Origin: Limnephilus marmoratus
Taxonomy: Eukaryota; Arthropoda; Insecta; Trichoptera; Limnephilidae
Direction: 5' to 3'
DNA: 64,000 nucleotides
NCBI GenBank assembly: GCA_917880885.1
Contig: OU862908.1
Span: 56,813,819 to 56,877,818, forward strand
Positions 38,697 through 49,670 of the stretch are shown here, piece after piece (the first letter of the stretch is position 1; each line of letters starts with the position of its first letter). The position numbers and the translations under genes are program-made. The notes under the pieces are model-generated. The model saw nothing but the letters and a program-made list of their open reading frames with translations. It was not told where the DNA came from and made no database searches.

Positions 38697-38890
38697 TTAT
38701 TTATAACCTTTTTTTACATTAACTCCACACAGGAGGCCCTGACGAAAATAATTTCCCTCGGGGCCTATGTCATCTGGGATGCTGTGTGGAGGGTCTTTTT
38801 GAGGAGAAGAAGGAATGAACATTGGTCTTGAAGAGACCCATGTTGTAGGAAGGAGGAAACACAGAGGCCCGCAAATCATTTTTTATTTAT
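38697..38890 (-). mobile_element. 5'-truncated LINE copy, 3' end only
   Basis: Minus-strand sequence closely matches the 3' end of the larger LINE at 41,273-41,460, including the frame around PTTWVSSRPMFIPSS and the conserved ctccacacaggaggccctga palindrome-like tail. It ends (minus strand) in a short A run. The 8-mer TTATTTAT occurs just left (38,697-38,704) and just right (38,883-38,890) of the copy and may be the target duplication, although the flanks are low-complexity. Confidence 0.65.
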
Positions 38891-39431
38891 TGTAAAATAT
38901 TTGGAAGTAGTCGTATATAGACGTTTAACATTATAATGATTATGATCAATAAGATGGATCAAGGAAAAATATTGAGGAGATGTAATATTTTTTGTATGCC
39001 TCGTTATTCTCCTCTGCCATTCGTGTGGGATACGTCGGTTTTTTTTAAAGATTTTCGGCAATATAATTAGTGTTTTTTCGCACCCATAAAATTATGTCCC
39101 GTCTTTCCGGTTTTTTTTTTAAATGATCCGATTTTTCGAATTGAAATTTTCAAAAAATCGCCAGGGTTTCAAAAATGCGATTAAAAAAAAACGGTATGTC
39201 TTCGAATATTTGCCTAAACCGGAAAAAAAAATTAAAAATGTGATACAAGTGGCCTTTGTGAAAATAGTTTTAAAAATCATCATTTATATCGAAATTGTTA
39301 TTTTACGAGTAGGAACTACAAAATAATATTTTATTTCAAGAACAGAATTATAACGGAGTCACAGTGTTTCACGAGGGTTCGTTTATTTATAGTCTCACCT
39401 TTTATTCATTTATTTTTGATAGCACACGGAA
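38891..39431. other. AT-rich upstream region of the two-exon gene
   Basis: No gene seen. The last 130 bases precede the start codon of the gene at 39,432. A TATA-like tttatttatag lies near 39,380, too weak to call as a promoter. Confidence 0.4.
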
Positions 39432-39845
39432 ATGTCTTCGTGTCATTTTGTAGAAATATTAATCATCGTTCTGTCACTCAGCCGGGGGTGTTTTAACGGT
39501 GGTACCATTATCATAGACTTTGGTCCAGAGAGCAAGAGCATGTTTGTTTCGGAGGACGGTTGCAAGGGAGACGAGTTCACTGTTGGAGAATACGAAAAAG
39601 ATTCCGATATCGTTTCTCCTCACCGCTCCAATGGATACTTCCTTAAGATCCGCGACTCTGGCTGTCTGGCGACCCGTTCTCTACCCCTGGAGCCAGAATC
39701 TCAGATCAAAATGTACTATAAGACCATCGAGCCGGGGGTGGAGTTGAAAATCATTGTCGGGGACAATGTCTTCAAACCAAATTTGAAAACTGAAGGTTGG
39801 GGCACTTTCATCGAAGATCTAAGTGAAGTGCCAAATAATGCCCAG
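39432..39845 (+). CDS. Exon 1: secreted repeat protein, signal peptide and MAM-like domain
   Basis: The start codon opens a 138-codon exon. Residues 1-20 form a signal peptide (short polar start, then VEILIIVLSLS). Residues 24-138 look like a beta-sandwich with two cysteines (C44, C78) and the phrases CKGDEFTVGEY, VSPHRSNGYFL and GWGTFIEDL. Without splicing the frame runs to 39,896 through 17 unrelated codons. The better reading uses the donor CAG|GTATTT at 39,846, which ends exactly on a codon and joins in phase 0 to the acceptor at 50,005. The joined sequence continues the domain as NNAQ-VKLLSTFVDG-PLVAIDRLEI. That resembles the closing strands of MAM or galactose-binding-type domains, which end in a W...AIDDI-like pattern. 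The exact family is not certain. The product would be exported. Confidence 0.7.
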
Positions 39846-39895
39846 GTATTTGTTAATCCATATTCTTCGTATGGTAGAGGTCAAACAGGATGCTG

Positions 39896-40721
39896 AAGAC
39901 ATCCAGCAAGTTGATATCGTCTGGCAGGAATGCGAGATTATCCAACGAGTTGATACCATCAAAGCAGGATGCTGAAGTCATCCATCAAGGCAGGGTATTA
40001 AGGTTATCCAGCAATTTGATAGCGTGAGTCACTTTTTCGGTTCACCACAGATGTGCCCTCGGGAAACTGATGAAGGAAACATATTTTTACGATGTGTTCT
40101 ATTGTTTCTGTTATGTAACAAGGGAAATGGTATATTAAACATTATTGATATTAAACCGAACCACGCCATACTTCTGTGAATAGCATGTACGTACAGCGAC
40201 GACCTACTTTGTTTTACCTACTTACCAAACGCATCTTTCAATGGCTCTGCCGCTTTGATAGTAGGTGAATTTTTGGTTTCACGCTTTCATGCCATATCTA
40301 CATCTGTTCTATTGTATATGGTTATTTTGATAAGTTCAAATTCACACGTTTCAGCATCCTTTAGCCCCATTTTTGTGCATCATATACGCACAACTACTGC
40401 ACCGGATCGTCTTATGGCTTTGGCAGTCTAATACGTGGGTTCACAACAAGTAGCTTGTTTTAAACGGTTATTGATTTAGCAATGTATTTGAAGTAAAAAA
40501 AACATAGTGATGGAAACCTACTTTCAAACTAAAATTTTACGTACCGACCAGAAATACGAGGCAAAGTGCTACCTTCTTCTGTGACAATTTTAAAACAAAC
40601 TATGAGGTTCATACATCATCCATTACATCATTTTGGCAATAAATTTGGGACATGCATGCAGATTCCGTATTAGTTATTAAACGAAGTCTTTATAGTTACT
40701 TTAATGAAATGTATTTTTTTT
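39896..40721. other. Intronic sequence without recognised element
   Basis: The first part has loose repeats of a catccagcaagttgata-like word (39,900, 39,945, 40,000). The remainder shows nothing I can assign. Confidence 0.4.
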
Positions 40722-41272
40722 GGGAGGAATGCAGATCCCGCCAATGTCTGGAAATTAAATAAAAAGGCACTTTCTAGATGAGAAAAGTGTGGAAAAGCTG
40801 AATAAAACAAAAATTGAGGGAGATACGACCGTTCAAAGTATTTAAAATTTCACTTCGCAAACTGATATTGACAGTCCGCCCGCCATTTTTTTATAACCTA
40901 ATACGCTAAACGTGGTTTGTGATACAAAAAAGTGCCCCTTTATAACGCCTACTCGCGTCAAGGCAAGAAAAACATCCCAGTTTTCAAGTGGTTTAGCGGC
41001 TACGCTAGGTTTGAGTAACATGGTTGTGATTCTGGCGTACTATTAATTCTGTATTAGGTCTGGGATCCAACATAAGCAGTGAAAAAATGGCGATGAAACT
41101 GTCAATATCAGTTCGCGAAGTGAAATTTTAAATACTTTGAACGGTTGTATCTCCCTCAATTTTGCCTAGCGCGCGTTAATTTATTTTTTATTCATCTTCT
41201 CCACACTTTTCTCATCTAAAAAGTGCCTTTTTATTAGATTCCCAGACATTGGCGGGATCTGCATTTCACCCT
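40722..41272. mobile_element. Foldback (long inverted repeat) element
   Basis: Two inverted arms of about 160-175 bp, 40,722-40,880 and 41,098-41,272, share runs such as atgcagatcccgccaatgtc, aaaaggcactttctagatga/catctaaaaagtgcc and actttgaacggt. The 217-bp centre is unrelated. There is no coding capacity. No convincing target duplication is visible. The right arm abuts the A tract of the LINE 3' end, so one of the two inserted next to the other. Confidence 0.75.
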
Positions 41273-42825
41273 TTTTTTTAACATTAACTCCACACAGGAG
41301 GCCCTGAGGAAAATAGTTTCCCTCAGGGCCTATGTCATCTGGAATGCTGTGTGGAGGGTCCCTTTGAGGAGAGGAAGGAATGAACATTGGTCTTGAAGAG
41401 ACCCATGTTGTAGGAAGGAGGAAACACAGAGACCGGCAAATCATTCCACAGCCGAGCTGTTGAACACAAGAACGAGTCAAAGAAACGACCCGTTCTCATG
41501 TGACAAATGTCAACTGTGTACAAATGTTGGGCACGCGTTTGGCGTGTACCGACTATGTACCGGTGCCGAAGGGATCAATGATGCTTCGGAGCATCTTCCA
41601 TTGTAATACCGGTAGAACAAGGATAGCATTCCCACCCGACGCCTGTGCTCTAAAGATTGCAATCCGTTTGTTAAGATGGGAGAATCTATTAAACGGACCG
41701 CCCGTTTCTGCACAGAGTCGAGGGTATTTTTCAGGTATTTTGGAGCTCCAGACCAGAGGTGGCTGCCAAATTCAACCGTGGGGCGCACTTGTGATTTGTA
41801 CAGGGTTAGCAGTTGTGTAGGTACTATTAAAGTATCTGCGGGCCCTGTACAGTACGCCCAGTTTTTGGGAGGCTAGCTTTACTCTGGCTTCGATGGAGCC
41901 CCCATACCTGATCTGGTCACTTAGGGTTACACCAAGCATATCAATGGAGGGCCTGTTCCGAAGATTGCTTTCGGTCGATGTGATCGCTATGGGGGCGATA
42001 GTCGGCCGGGTTGGAGCGGTTACCCTTTCTTTGGAATAGGGTGGATTACCGCTTTTTTTCAACCAGAGGGCACAGAGCCAGTCTTCAGGGACATTTTAAA
42101 AAGCTTCGTCAAAATTGGAGCTATTTCTTCAGCGCACCTCTGCAGTACCAGGGCAGGTATTCCGTCCGGCCCACTAGCTTTATTAACATCAAGCCCTCGT
42201 AAAACATGGAGAACTTCCCGATGCCGGATCCTCAGCATTTTCATACGAAAACGCAGTGAGGAACCGACGTCGGGACAGCACCTTGGTCATCGAGGGTTGA
42301 GTTATCCGCAAACATTTTCCCTAATAGGTTAGCCTTTTCGGTGGCGGTGTTTGCCAGTGAGCCGTCAGGTCTGGTAAGAGGTGGCAGACTGGATTTGCAG
42401 AAATTGCGACCTATTGAGCCCGCAAGCGACCAGATTTGCCTGCTGCCTGAGCATGCAGCCAGCTTTTTGCAGATCTGCTGGTCGTGCTCGAGTTTTGACC
42501 TATTTATGATTTTCTTGGTTTCCTTTGCCATTTTGTTGTAAGCTGTTCTGTCTTCGGATGTTCTAGATGTGTTGTAGGCTCGGTAAGTGGCGTTTTTTCG
42601 TCGCACTGCTTCAGCGCATTGTCGACCGAACCACGACTTTGAGCCTACGCCAGTTTCCTTAACAGTAGTTTGGATGAAGTCATCCATCGCGGATGTGATG
42701 ACTTTTCCAATTTTCTGGGCATATCTTGAGGGATCCGAAGTCCGAAAACAGACAGCTGACCACGGGAAAGCATTAAAATGTGCCCGCAGACTGAACCAAT
42801 CTGCTGACCTATAGTGCCACACTTT
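41273..42825 (-). pseudogene. Broken LINE: linker, RT fragments and C-terminal domain
   Basis: On the minus strand, five frame-shifted pieces follow in protein order. They are a post-endonuclease linker (VWHYRSADWFSLRAHFNAFPW, 42,241-42,825), the start of reverse transcriptase (GLDVNKASGPDGIPALVLQR, 42,059-42,244) and sequence downstream of the palm (LGVTLSD, about 41,900). The last two are the C-terminal segment (RRRVGMLSLFYRYYNG, 41,510-41,788) and its end (TARLWNDLPVSVFPPSYNMG, 41,335-41,523). Reverse-transcriptase motifs A to C, including the FADD/YADD box, are missing, so an internal deletion near 42,060 removed the active site. The 3' untranslated tail ends in a short A run at 41,273. 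It belongs to the Jockey/CR1-type group common in insects. Dead copy. Confidence 0.8.
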
Positions 42826-42881
42826 TTTTTTTTTTCTTCTCTTTATTCATCATATAACTTTTTATACAGTTTTTACAGGTG

Positions 42882-43057
42882 ATTCGACTACCACGCTAGG
42901 CACATGCCCGTATTATGGTAGTCGAATTATGAATATATTTATTTATTTTTATTTTTTTTATTTATTATTATTACATTTATTACATACAAGATATAACAAT
43001 ATAAAAGGAAGCTTTGACTGTCCAACTAGGAAGGTTTCCCGTTTTAGGACAGTCAAA
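42882..43057 (-). repeat. Two perfect hairpins in the LINE 3' UTR
   Basis: Stem attcgactacca (42,882-42,893) pairs perfectly with tggtagtcgaat (42,916-42,927). Stem tttgactgtcc (43,013-43,023) pairs perfectly with ggacagtcaaa (43,047-43,057). Both have loops of about 22-23 nt but different stem sequences, and they lie close to the 3' end where the reverse transcriptase of such elements starts copying. Confidence 0.75.
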
Positions 43058-43204
43058 TTGGCAGGTTGCGTGTACATTACATTACATAATTACATAATTT
43101 CACATTAATGGATTCAAAAATAATTAACAATAATGGTACATATTGGGGGAGTTACTTAGATATTAGGTACAATATCAGATATAAGTTGTGTTATTCTAGG
43201 TATA

Positions 43205-43440
43205 CATCAGTAATAAACAATAAAATCCAGGTAGGTACATGTAAAATATAAAATAAAATAAAAATATAACATATAAATGTAAGAAAGAAAAATAAAAAAA
43301 GAATTTTTTTGGGAAAATACAAATAGCAGTAATAAACAATAAAATCCAGATAGGTACATGTAAAATATAAAATAAAAATATAATATATAAATGTCAGAAA
43401 GAAAAATAAAAAAAATATTTTTTAGGAAAATACAAAATAC
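43205..43440 (-). repeat. Two-copy tandem repeat in the LINE 3' UTR
   Basis: Two adjacent, very similar copies of about 115 bp, each beginning near agtaataaacaataaaatcc and including ggtacatgtaaaatataaaa. AT-rich and non-coding. Confidence 0.75.
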
Positions 43441-43458
43441 AAATTCGAAGAAGTCAAC

Positions 43459-46436
43459 TCAGACTACGTTTTTTAATAATTTTTCTGAATCTGTCCTACC
43501 TAAGTCTAATAACCATTTTGTAATTTTAGTACCGAAGGATGATAATTCACACAGTTTAAATTGAGAGGGGATTTTGTTGTATATTTTTGGTCCCAGGTAT
43601 GAGAAAACTTTTTGATAAGCCGCAGTATTGCTTGTTGGAATAGAAAGGTCGTTTCTGCTCTTACTTCTGGTTTGATGATTATGATCGACTGTTATCGTTT
43701 TGTTTATATTTTTGTGGACGCAGATTGTTATTTTTTTTATGTAACACTGTCGAACATCAAGCACATTAAACTCCTTGAAGAGAGCGTCGCTCGAGTATCT
43801 GAAGGGTTTCTTCATAATGACGCGTAGAATGGATTGCTGTGCCTTCAGTAGCGGGTATAATATTGTTAATCCTGTTCCACCCCATCCAATGCAACCGTAG
43901 GTTATGACGGAGTTACAGAGCCCGTAGTATATTTTTTTAATGTCTTGAGTTTTTATAATTTCCCGCAATGCTATAAATATATAAATAAGCTTGCGCACTT
44001 TATTAGCTGTGTTTTCAATTTGTTGTTTCCATTTAAGGTGGTTATCCACTATTATACCTAAATATTTAATAGATTTAACACATTCAAGGGTTTCGCATTT
44101 ACAAGTATGGTTATTATTTCCAAGGCTACACTTAATATTATGTATTGTGAGATGATGAGGTGTTTTGGGTTGACCTGCAAGGGTAGCGCAAAATGTGAGA
44201 TATTTTGTTTTTGTATGTTTAGTGTAAGCAAATTACTGTCCAGCCACTGTTTTACTCTGTTTATACCTGTGTTCGCAAGGTGGTGTGTTTCTTTCCAATC
44301 ATCTCCTTCAAACAAAATAACTGTATCGTCAGCGAACGTGATAATTTTGCCACCAATGTGTTGGTTACAAAGTTCGTTTATGTATATAATAAAGAGAAGG
44401 GGCCCAAGTGTACTTCCTTGTGGTACCCCAAAAGTGTATTTTAGTGAAGTGCTAATAGCCTTGTTAATTCTGGTTTGTTGAAATCTATTAGATATATAAC
44501 TTTCTATCCATTGAAAAGCTTTTCCCTTTATTCCTATATTTCTTAGTCTCTGTAAAAGAATTTTATGAGATATTGTGTCAAATGCCTTGGCCAGGTCCAG
44601 GAAAAGGGCAATAGTTTTCTTGCCACGGTTCATATTCCCTGCAATAGTTTCCGTGAGACATGCGATGGCATCATCCGTTCCCTTACCCGACCGAAAGCCG
44701 TATTGGTTTGGACTTAGAATGTTATGTTCCTCCACATATTCGTTTAACCTAGTTTTGAAAAGCTTTTCAATGACTTTGGATATCGCGCTTAAAAGTGATA
44801 TTGGCCTATAGTTTTCTACAAGAGATTTAGGTCCACTTTTATGAATTGGGACAATTATTGATTTTTTAAAGTGATCAGGAAATATTCCTGATGCAAAACT
44901 TAAGTTGTAAATATATGATAGCGGAGCAGAAATCTGATTTTTAATTTTTTTTAGTATTTGTGTATTTAGACTATCTGGACCCTTTGCATGTGTAGTATTA
45001 AGGCTGTTGATTCTTTTTAAGACCTCTTCTACAGTAGTTGGTTTAATATCAAATGAAAAAGATTGTTCCTTTGTTTCAATTGTCGATGCTAAAGAGTCTT
45101 CCGTTTTCTGGGTTTCTAATAAATTTTTTTTTGCTAGATTTGACCCAACAGATGCAAAATATTGATTAGTATGACATGCAATTGATTGATTGTCAGTTAT
45201 AATCAAATTTCCGGTATTTAATTCAGTTACAGATGTACTGGTATTTCTTTTACTTTTAGTTATGTCTCTGACAACATTCCACATGTTTTTGCTGGAATTA
45301 TCCTTATCAAGTAAGAATTTATAATAACGCTCTTTACATTTGCGAATAACGGTTTTGCAAATATTACGGTATCGGTAATAGTTTTGCTGTTTAGTATCGT
45401 TCAATGGGTCTCGTTTAGCTATTTTATGAAGGTGATTTCTTTTGTGTATAGATTTAACAATGCCGTTGGTAATCCATGGGGTGAGATGTATTTTACTATA
45501 TGGAATGCGTTTAGTTATTGTGTGTTTTGTTATGAATGTATTGATTTCATTAATAAAATAGTTTAGAGCATTGTTAACTTCAGTCTCTTTATAAACATAT
45601 TCCCAATTTTTATTATTAAGATCATTTAATAAAGCCTCATAATCGATAATCTGTTTGTGATTAATTTTATGTTTTTTGGGTGTTGAGTTTGGGATACTGA
45701 TTGCAGTGGTGTAATGATCAGTGATTGTATTATGTATTACAAATGCATTTGAATTTGTTATATTTCTGGTATATATATGATCCAAACACGAGCTTGAGCT
45801 ACCTTGTACCCTAGTTGGAGAATTAATATTGGAAATAAAATTACTTTCAGCCATAGCACATAAGTAGTCGTCGGACTGCCTATGCAATACTTCTCCTATA
45901 GTATTTATATTCATGACCCCGATCAGTACATATTGTGCAAAATCCTTATTTTTTTTTAACTCACCAATAAGATTTTCCAGGAAATCTTGGATGTCATTGA
46001 ACGATGGTGATCGGTAGATAGCTAGGATACATAAATTCTCATTAATGTTGATTTTTAAACAATTACACTGATTTATGTTTATTTCTTGTACTAAGGAATT
46101 TAATGTGTTGTCGATATATACTACTACTCTGCTATTTTGGTTAATATGCGATGTTGTATGGTATTCGTTATAGCCTGAAATTTGTTTGGCTATGTACGAA
46201 TCGTTTAACCTGCATTCAGTGAGAATTAGTACATGGAACTTTACCACAGATTTTATTTCTTCCAAAAATATAAGAAAATCATCCAAGTTTCCCATCGTTC
46301 TAATATTTTGATGAACAATATTAATCCTATTTGATTCCCAATTAAATTGCATAATTTTGTTAATGTTTTCAAAAATTATTTCAGTATTTGGCACTATGAT
46401 ACTATCGATTTCATGTTGAAGATCGTTTATTACCAT
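43459..46436 (-). pseudogene. LINE ORF2: endonuclease and reverse transcriptase, one frameshift
   Basis: About 992 codons. Residues 35-245 form the AP-endonuclease domain: QNIRT (43-47), TECRL with E74, YRSP (141-144), DHIYTR (219-224) and TDHYT (239-243). The catalytic GDxNxx box reads GVMNIN (173-178), so its aspartate is valine through a single GAC-to-GTC change. Reverse transcriptase follows, with NYRPISLLSAISK, motif A LDLAKAFD, GVPQGSTLGPLLF and FADD at 701-704. Around codon 744 (about 44,203-44,212), inside an A-rich run, the frame slips by one base. Reading on in the other frame restores the expected continuation (KYLTFC...CVKSIKYLGIIVDN) down to the stop at 43,459. No RNase H is seen. 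Jockey/CR1-type group. The copy looks young but probably cannot transpose alone. Confidence 0.85.
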
Positions 46437-46990
46437 TAGAATTCAAAAATTAATTGTTGTTTTCTGGGTAAAGTTTTAAAACAGTATTTTATTATCATAT
46501 CAATACTTGTAGTACGAAATATGTAGCGACAAAGCTGTAAACCAAATGATGTAGTTAGGAAAAATAAATAATATCTGAGTAAGAAATAATATCTGTAATA
46601 AAATCCAGGAAATAAATAACGTATGTAGTTAGTGTGTGGCATTTTCTCTTTCAAAAGACAGTAAAAAGTAGTATAAGTATGAAAAATAAGTAATATCTGG
46701 GTTATATAAAATATGTTGATTAGAGTTCTCTTTTGCCGAATTATTAGTAATATTACTAATAAATCAATTAATAATCTTATAATAAGTGTAGTTACCATTC
46801 TAGAGAGAATAAAGATTAAAATTAAAGTTAAAGTTAAAATTAGAATTAAAATTATTCCAGTACAAATAGGAGTTATGCAAAATCCCAGGTGTTCATATAA
46901 TATAGTGCTGTTATGTAATAGAGTATGAAATGGCGATATAAAGCGGTAGTGAGTAGTTTTATCACGATAATTAGAATAAAGAGCAGGTAG
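46437..46990 (-). other. Spacer between LINE ORF1 and ORF2
   Basis: AT-rich sequence with a short aaaattaaagtt repeat at 46,805-46,857. Open frames here are hydrophobic low-complexity translations and I do not consider them genes. Confidence 0.5.
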
Positions 46991-48166
46991 TCAGAGCTTC
47001 GGTATAGCTTGTTCTGAATCTATTAATATAGGTCGAGAAGAGTCATCTTTTTTCATGTAGATTAGACCTGCTTTCGTCCAGACGTACCTATATTTACATT
47101 CAGTCGCACGTTGGCGAGCTAGATACCAAAGCCGTTTGCCTTTAGACGTGAGGAGTTCTGAGACGTAGATGGGTGTAATGGGGCCAGACAATCCGATTGT
47201 TCCCGTGTTTAGTTTGTCCCTAATCTTTTCGCAAGATCTGTTATATTTTTTTATAGCATTAAGGAGCTCCTCTTTTAACGCTATTGAATTAAAATTAATT
47301 ACCACTGACCTGGGTTTAACTGTTGGAGGAATATTTTTATTTCTTTGTGATACTCTATATATATTATAAATATCATTTGTATTTAGTTGGCAGTCTACTG
47401 TTTTACTGGTGTTGAATATAATGTCTTTTAATGTTTGTGATGTTTCCTCTTTGAATTCTGGAAGCCCTCGAAGTTCCAAACAAGTATTGTTAAATCGTCT
47501 GTTCCTGTTTTCTTGGTCAATCTCGATCGCTGTTATTCTTTTTTCTAGGTCTTCATTTCGTTCTGTCAAGAGACAAATTTTTATTTCATTTTCATTATTT
47601 TTTCCGCTTACTTTTTCTAAATCCTCAAGTCTTGAATTTAAGGCTGAGTTTACTTGTTCATGTAGTTTTTCCAAATTATTTATTCGATATTTTAAATCTT
47701 CTTGCTGTTGAGATATGCTTTGAATGGTTTTTAATATTTCATTATTTTGGAGCAGGATTGCATCGTATTTTTTTCCAACAGATTCAATAACTGAGTCTTT
47801 AAAATTAGCAATTTCAGTTAAAAATAGCTCGATTGTCAGATTACTAGAGCCATCTGTGGTTGTTGGTGGTAAGTTCACACTGGCGTATGATGAGGCGGCA
47901 ATTGTAGATTTAGGTGTTGATGATGGTTGTTTATTTGGTTTCTCGATAGATGTCAGTTCTAGATTTTTTTCAGACGTATTTTTTTTTGAGTTTTTTTGTG
48001 TTTTTGTGCAAAATTTGCAGCGCCACTGTAAAATCTTAGTTCCTCGTCGTGAGGTCTCTGCGATATTGGCACAAATGAAGTGGTAGTTTTCGTCGCAGAT
48101 ACAACATGAGATGAAGTCTGACGGGGTGTCAATGTTTTTTTTACAGATGGAGCACAGTGTATTCAT
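46991..48166 (-). CDS. LINE ORF1: PHD finger, coiled coil and FP-like RNA-binding domain
   Basis: 391 residues from the Met at 48,166. The open frame extends upstream to 48,340, but this Met sits directly before the zinc finger and is preceded by aaa. Residues 5-54 form a C4HC3-type PHD finger (CSIC...CCIC...HFIC...WRCKFC). Residues about 130-245 are rich in heptad-like L/I/E/N and likely form a coiled coil (NNEILKTIQSI...NNLEKLHEQVNS). The C-terminal part (LELRGLPEF, SVVINF, IYVSELLT, WYLARQRA, YRYVWTKAGLIYMK) matches the fold described for insect LINE ORF1 proteins related to the baculovirus FP family, expected to bind RNA and form the ribonucleoprotein. It is intact, with no stop or frameshift. 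Its likely role is cis-packaging of the element RNA. Confidence 0.8.
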   Translation of the reverse strand: MNTLCSICKKNIDTPSDFISCCICDENYHFICANIAETSRRGTKILQWRCKFCTKTQKNSKKNTSEKNLELTSIEKPNKQPSSTPKSTIAASSYASVNLPPTTTDGSSNLTIELFLTEIANFKDSVIESVGKKYDAILLQNNEILKTIQSISQQQEDLKYRINNLEKLHEQVNSALNSRLEDLEKVSGKNNENEIKICLLTERNEDLEKRITAIEIDQENRNRRFNNTCLELRGLPEFKEETSQTLKDIIFNTSKTVDCQLNTNDIYNIYRVSQRNKNIPPTVKPRSVVINFNSIALKEELLNAIKKYNRSCEKIRDKLNTGTIGLSGPITPIYVSELLTSKGKRLWYLARQRATECKYRYVWTKAGLIYMKKDDSSRPILIDSEQAIPKL

Positions 48167-48689
48167 TTTAAAGGTAGTTGATTTCAAAATTTCACACAAA
48201 AAGAAAAAACGACACAATGCTTGTTTCTTGAATGAGAGATGGCAGAGCCTTTGTGACGCTAAAAACGCCTTTGGGATAGGTTTTTTGTGTTTATATAATG
48301 ATCGAGTCACTTTTGCACTGAGTTGTATTTTGTGGTACAAACACCAGAATAATGACGAGTATTCCGCCTTAGCGAGATACTTTGTGGGATAAAAAATTCA
48401 CTGTCCCAACGCGCACTCTCCTGATTAGACGAGTTAACCACTTTTTTAGTTTGATTTTCTAGTATTATGATTGTTAAAGCTTGATAAATTGAAGCAGCTG
48501 TCAAAATACGTCAACACTGATAGACCTGTATGAATTATATAAATGTAAGAATTGTTATTGGTTAATATTTAGTTTAGTTAGGTACAATGTTTCTGTATAA
48601 CAATGACTACTTTAAGTGCTTTCTCAATTAAGTAGATAATATTTATATAATAATAAACATATAAATAAACTATTCTTATTGTAGGCTGC

Positions 48690-49440
48690 TATTTCGCTTA
48701 AATAACTTTCTTTAGCCTCTCGTTTGGCGGTCTGAAGTTTACGGGTATTGACCGTCACCAGGCAGTGGTCGGATGATCCTAAAGGCGCTGTGACTTCAAT
48801 CTTGTAACCGTGTGGCACAGTGGTTAAAAATAGGTCTAACAGATTGGAACGATGAGTCTGGACATCAGGAACCCTTGTAGGCTACTGAACCATTTGCTCC
48901 AATCCGTAGCAAAGGGCAAAGGATTCCGCTTGTCGTCCAGTTGAGTCTGTTGATCCTGAGAACTTCAACCAAAGTTCGTTATGAATATTGAAGTCCCCCA
49001 GGACCACAAACTCTGATGTAGGGTAGCGGGGCAAGAGGTCATCGATAGTGTCGCTTAAATTTTTGAAGAGCTCGGACGTATCTGATTCGCTAAGGTTCGG
49101 TGAGCGGTATAAACACGCGTAGAATCTTACCGTACTGGCAAGATTGACGCGTATCCACATTACGTCGAATCTGGAGTTCCAGATTCAACAGTCGCACACA
49201 ACAGCTCAACGTCAGCTCGACTATAGAGACAGACACCTTCTTTAGGTCTGAACTTGCCTGCGAGGGTGAAGTCCGGGCAGTCCAGATAGGAGGCGTCTAT
49301 AGGCTCGGCTATCTGCGTTTCGGACAGGAAAAGTAGGTTGAGGCGTTGAGGAAAAAGATGGTGGTGGACAGAGTTTAAATAAGTGTGCAGACCGCGAATG
49401 TTGGTATAATTCGCCAACAGTTTTGGCCCGCACCGGGGAC
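48690..49440 (-). pseudogene. LINE endonuclease fragment
   Basis: Three minus-strand frames in order give an AP-endonuclease: ANYTNIRGLHTYLNSVHHHL (49,160-49,430), LLFLSETQI, then FYACLYRSPNLSES and FVVLGDFNIHNELW (48,882-49,160), then PLGSSDHCLVTV (48,690-48,818). The catalytic GDFN and SDH boxes are preserved, but frameshifts separate the parts. The type fits the missing 5' half of the broken LINE at 41,273-42,825, with the PHD-finger LINE lying between. The junction is not seamless: about 170 bp near 48,520-48,690 are not recognisably LINE. It may instead be an independent fragment. Confidence 0.75.
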
Positions 49441-49524
49441 GCCTATTTCTCGCCGCTGTAATGACGTTAATTATTTATGGTTGTAAATTCATGATTTTAT
49501 TTGTTGGGTTTTTAAGTGTGATAT

Positions 49525-49670
49525 GAGAGGAAGGAAGGTCTGGGAGGGAAAAGGTATAAGGGGTGGGTAGGATGCTGGGGTTCAGAGTTTCCAGGAGTGA
49601 CGGACGTATGTATCCATCCCACCCACTGCGGTGCAAGGCGGTGGGCAGGGAGAGTCCGGCTGGGGAGGTT
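49525..49670 (-). mobile_element. Reverse fragment of the SINE-like family
   Basis: On the minus strand this reads ccttgcaccgcagtg, tacatacgtccgtcactcctgg, cctacccacccctta and cttttccctccc, the same order as in the copies at 1760-1920 and 21,545-21,670. The terminal A tail is not visible, so it is truncated and diverged. It lies in the intron just before the acceptor. Confidence 0.6.

Larger units (their letters stand above)
42830..48520 (-). mobile_element. Nearly full-length PHD-finger LINE
   Basis: Minus-strand element. Its 3' end is an A tract at 42,830-42,842 (T run on the plus strand), preceded by a roughly 630-bp 3' UTR. ORF2 is at 43,459-46,436, a 554-bp spacer at 46,437-46,990, ORF1 at 46,991-48,166 and a 5' UTR up to about 48,520, where the minus strand starts near cagtgttgacg. 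The 5' boundary is estimated. It sits between the two halves of a different, broken LINE. Confidence 0.75.

Noticed and set aside
46436..46798. Hydrophobic 120-residue frame between LINE ORFs
   Set aside because: AT-rich low-complexity translation in the inter-ORF spacer; no domain and no counterpart known to me in this element type.
42825..48820. gtgccacac at 42,825 and gtgtggcac at 48,811 as target duplication of the inner LINE
   Set aside because: The two words are inverted, not direct repeats, and the second does not lie at the element's 5' end.
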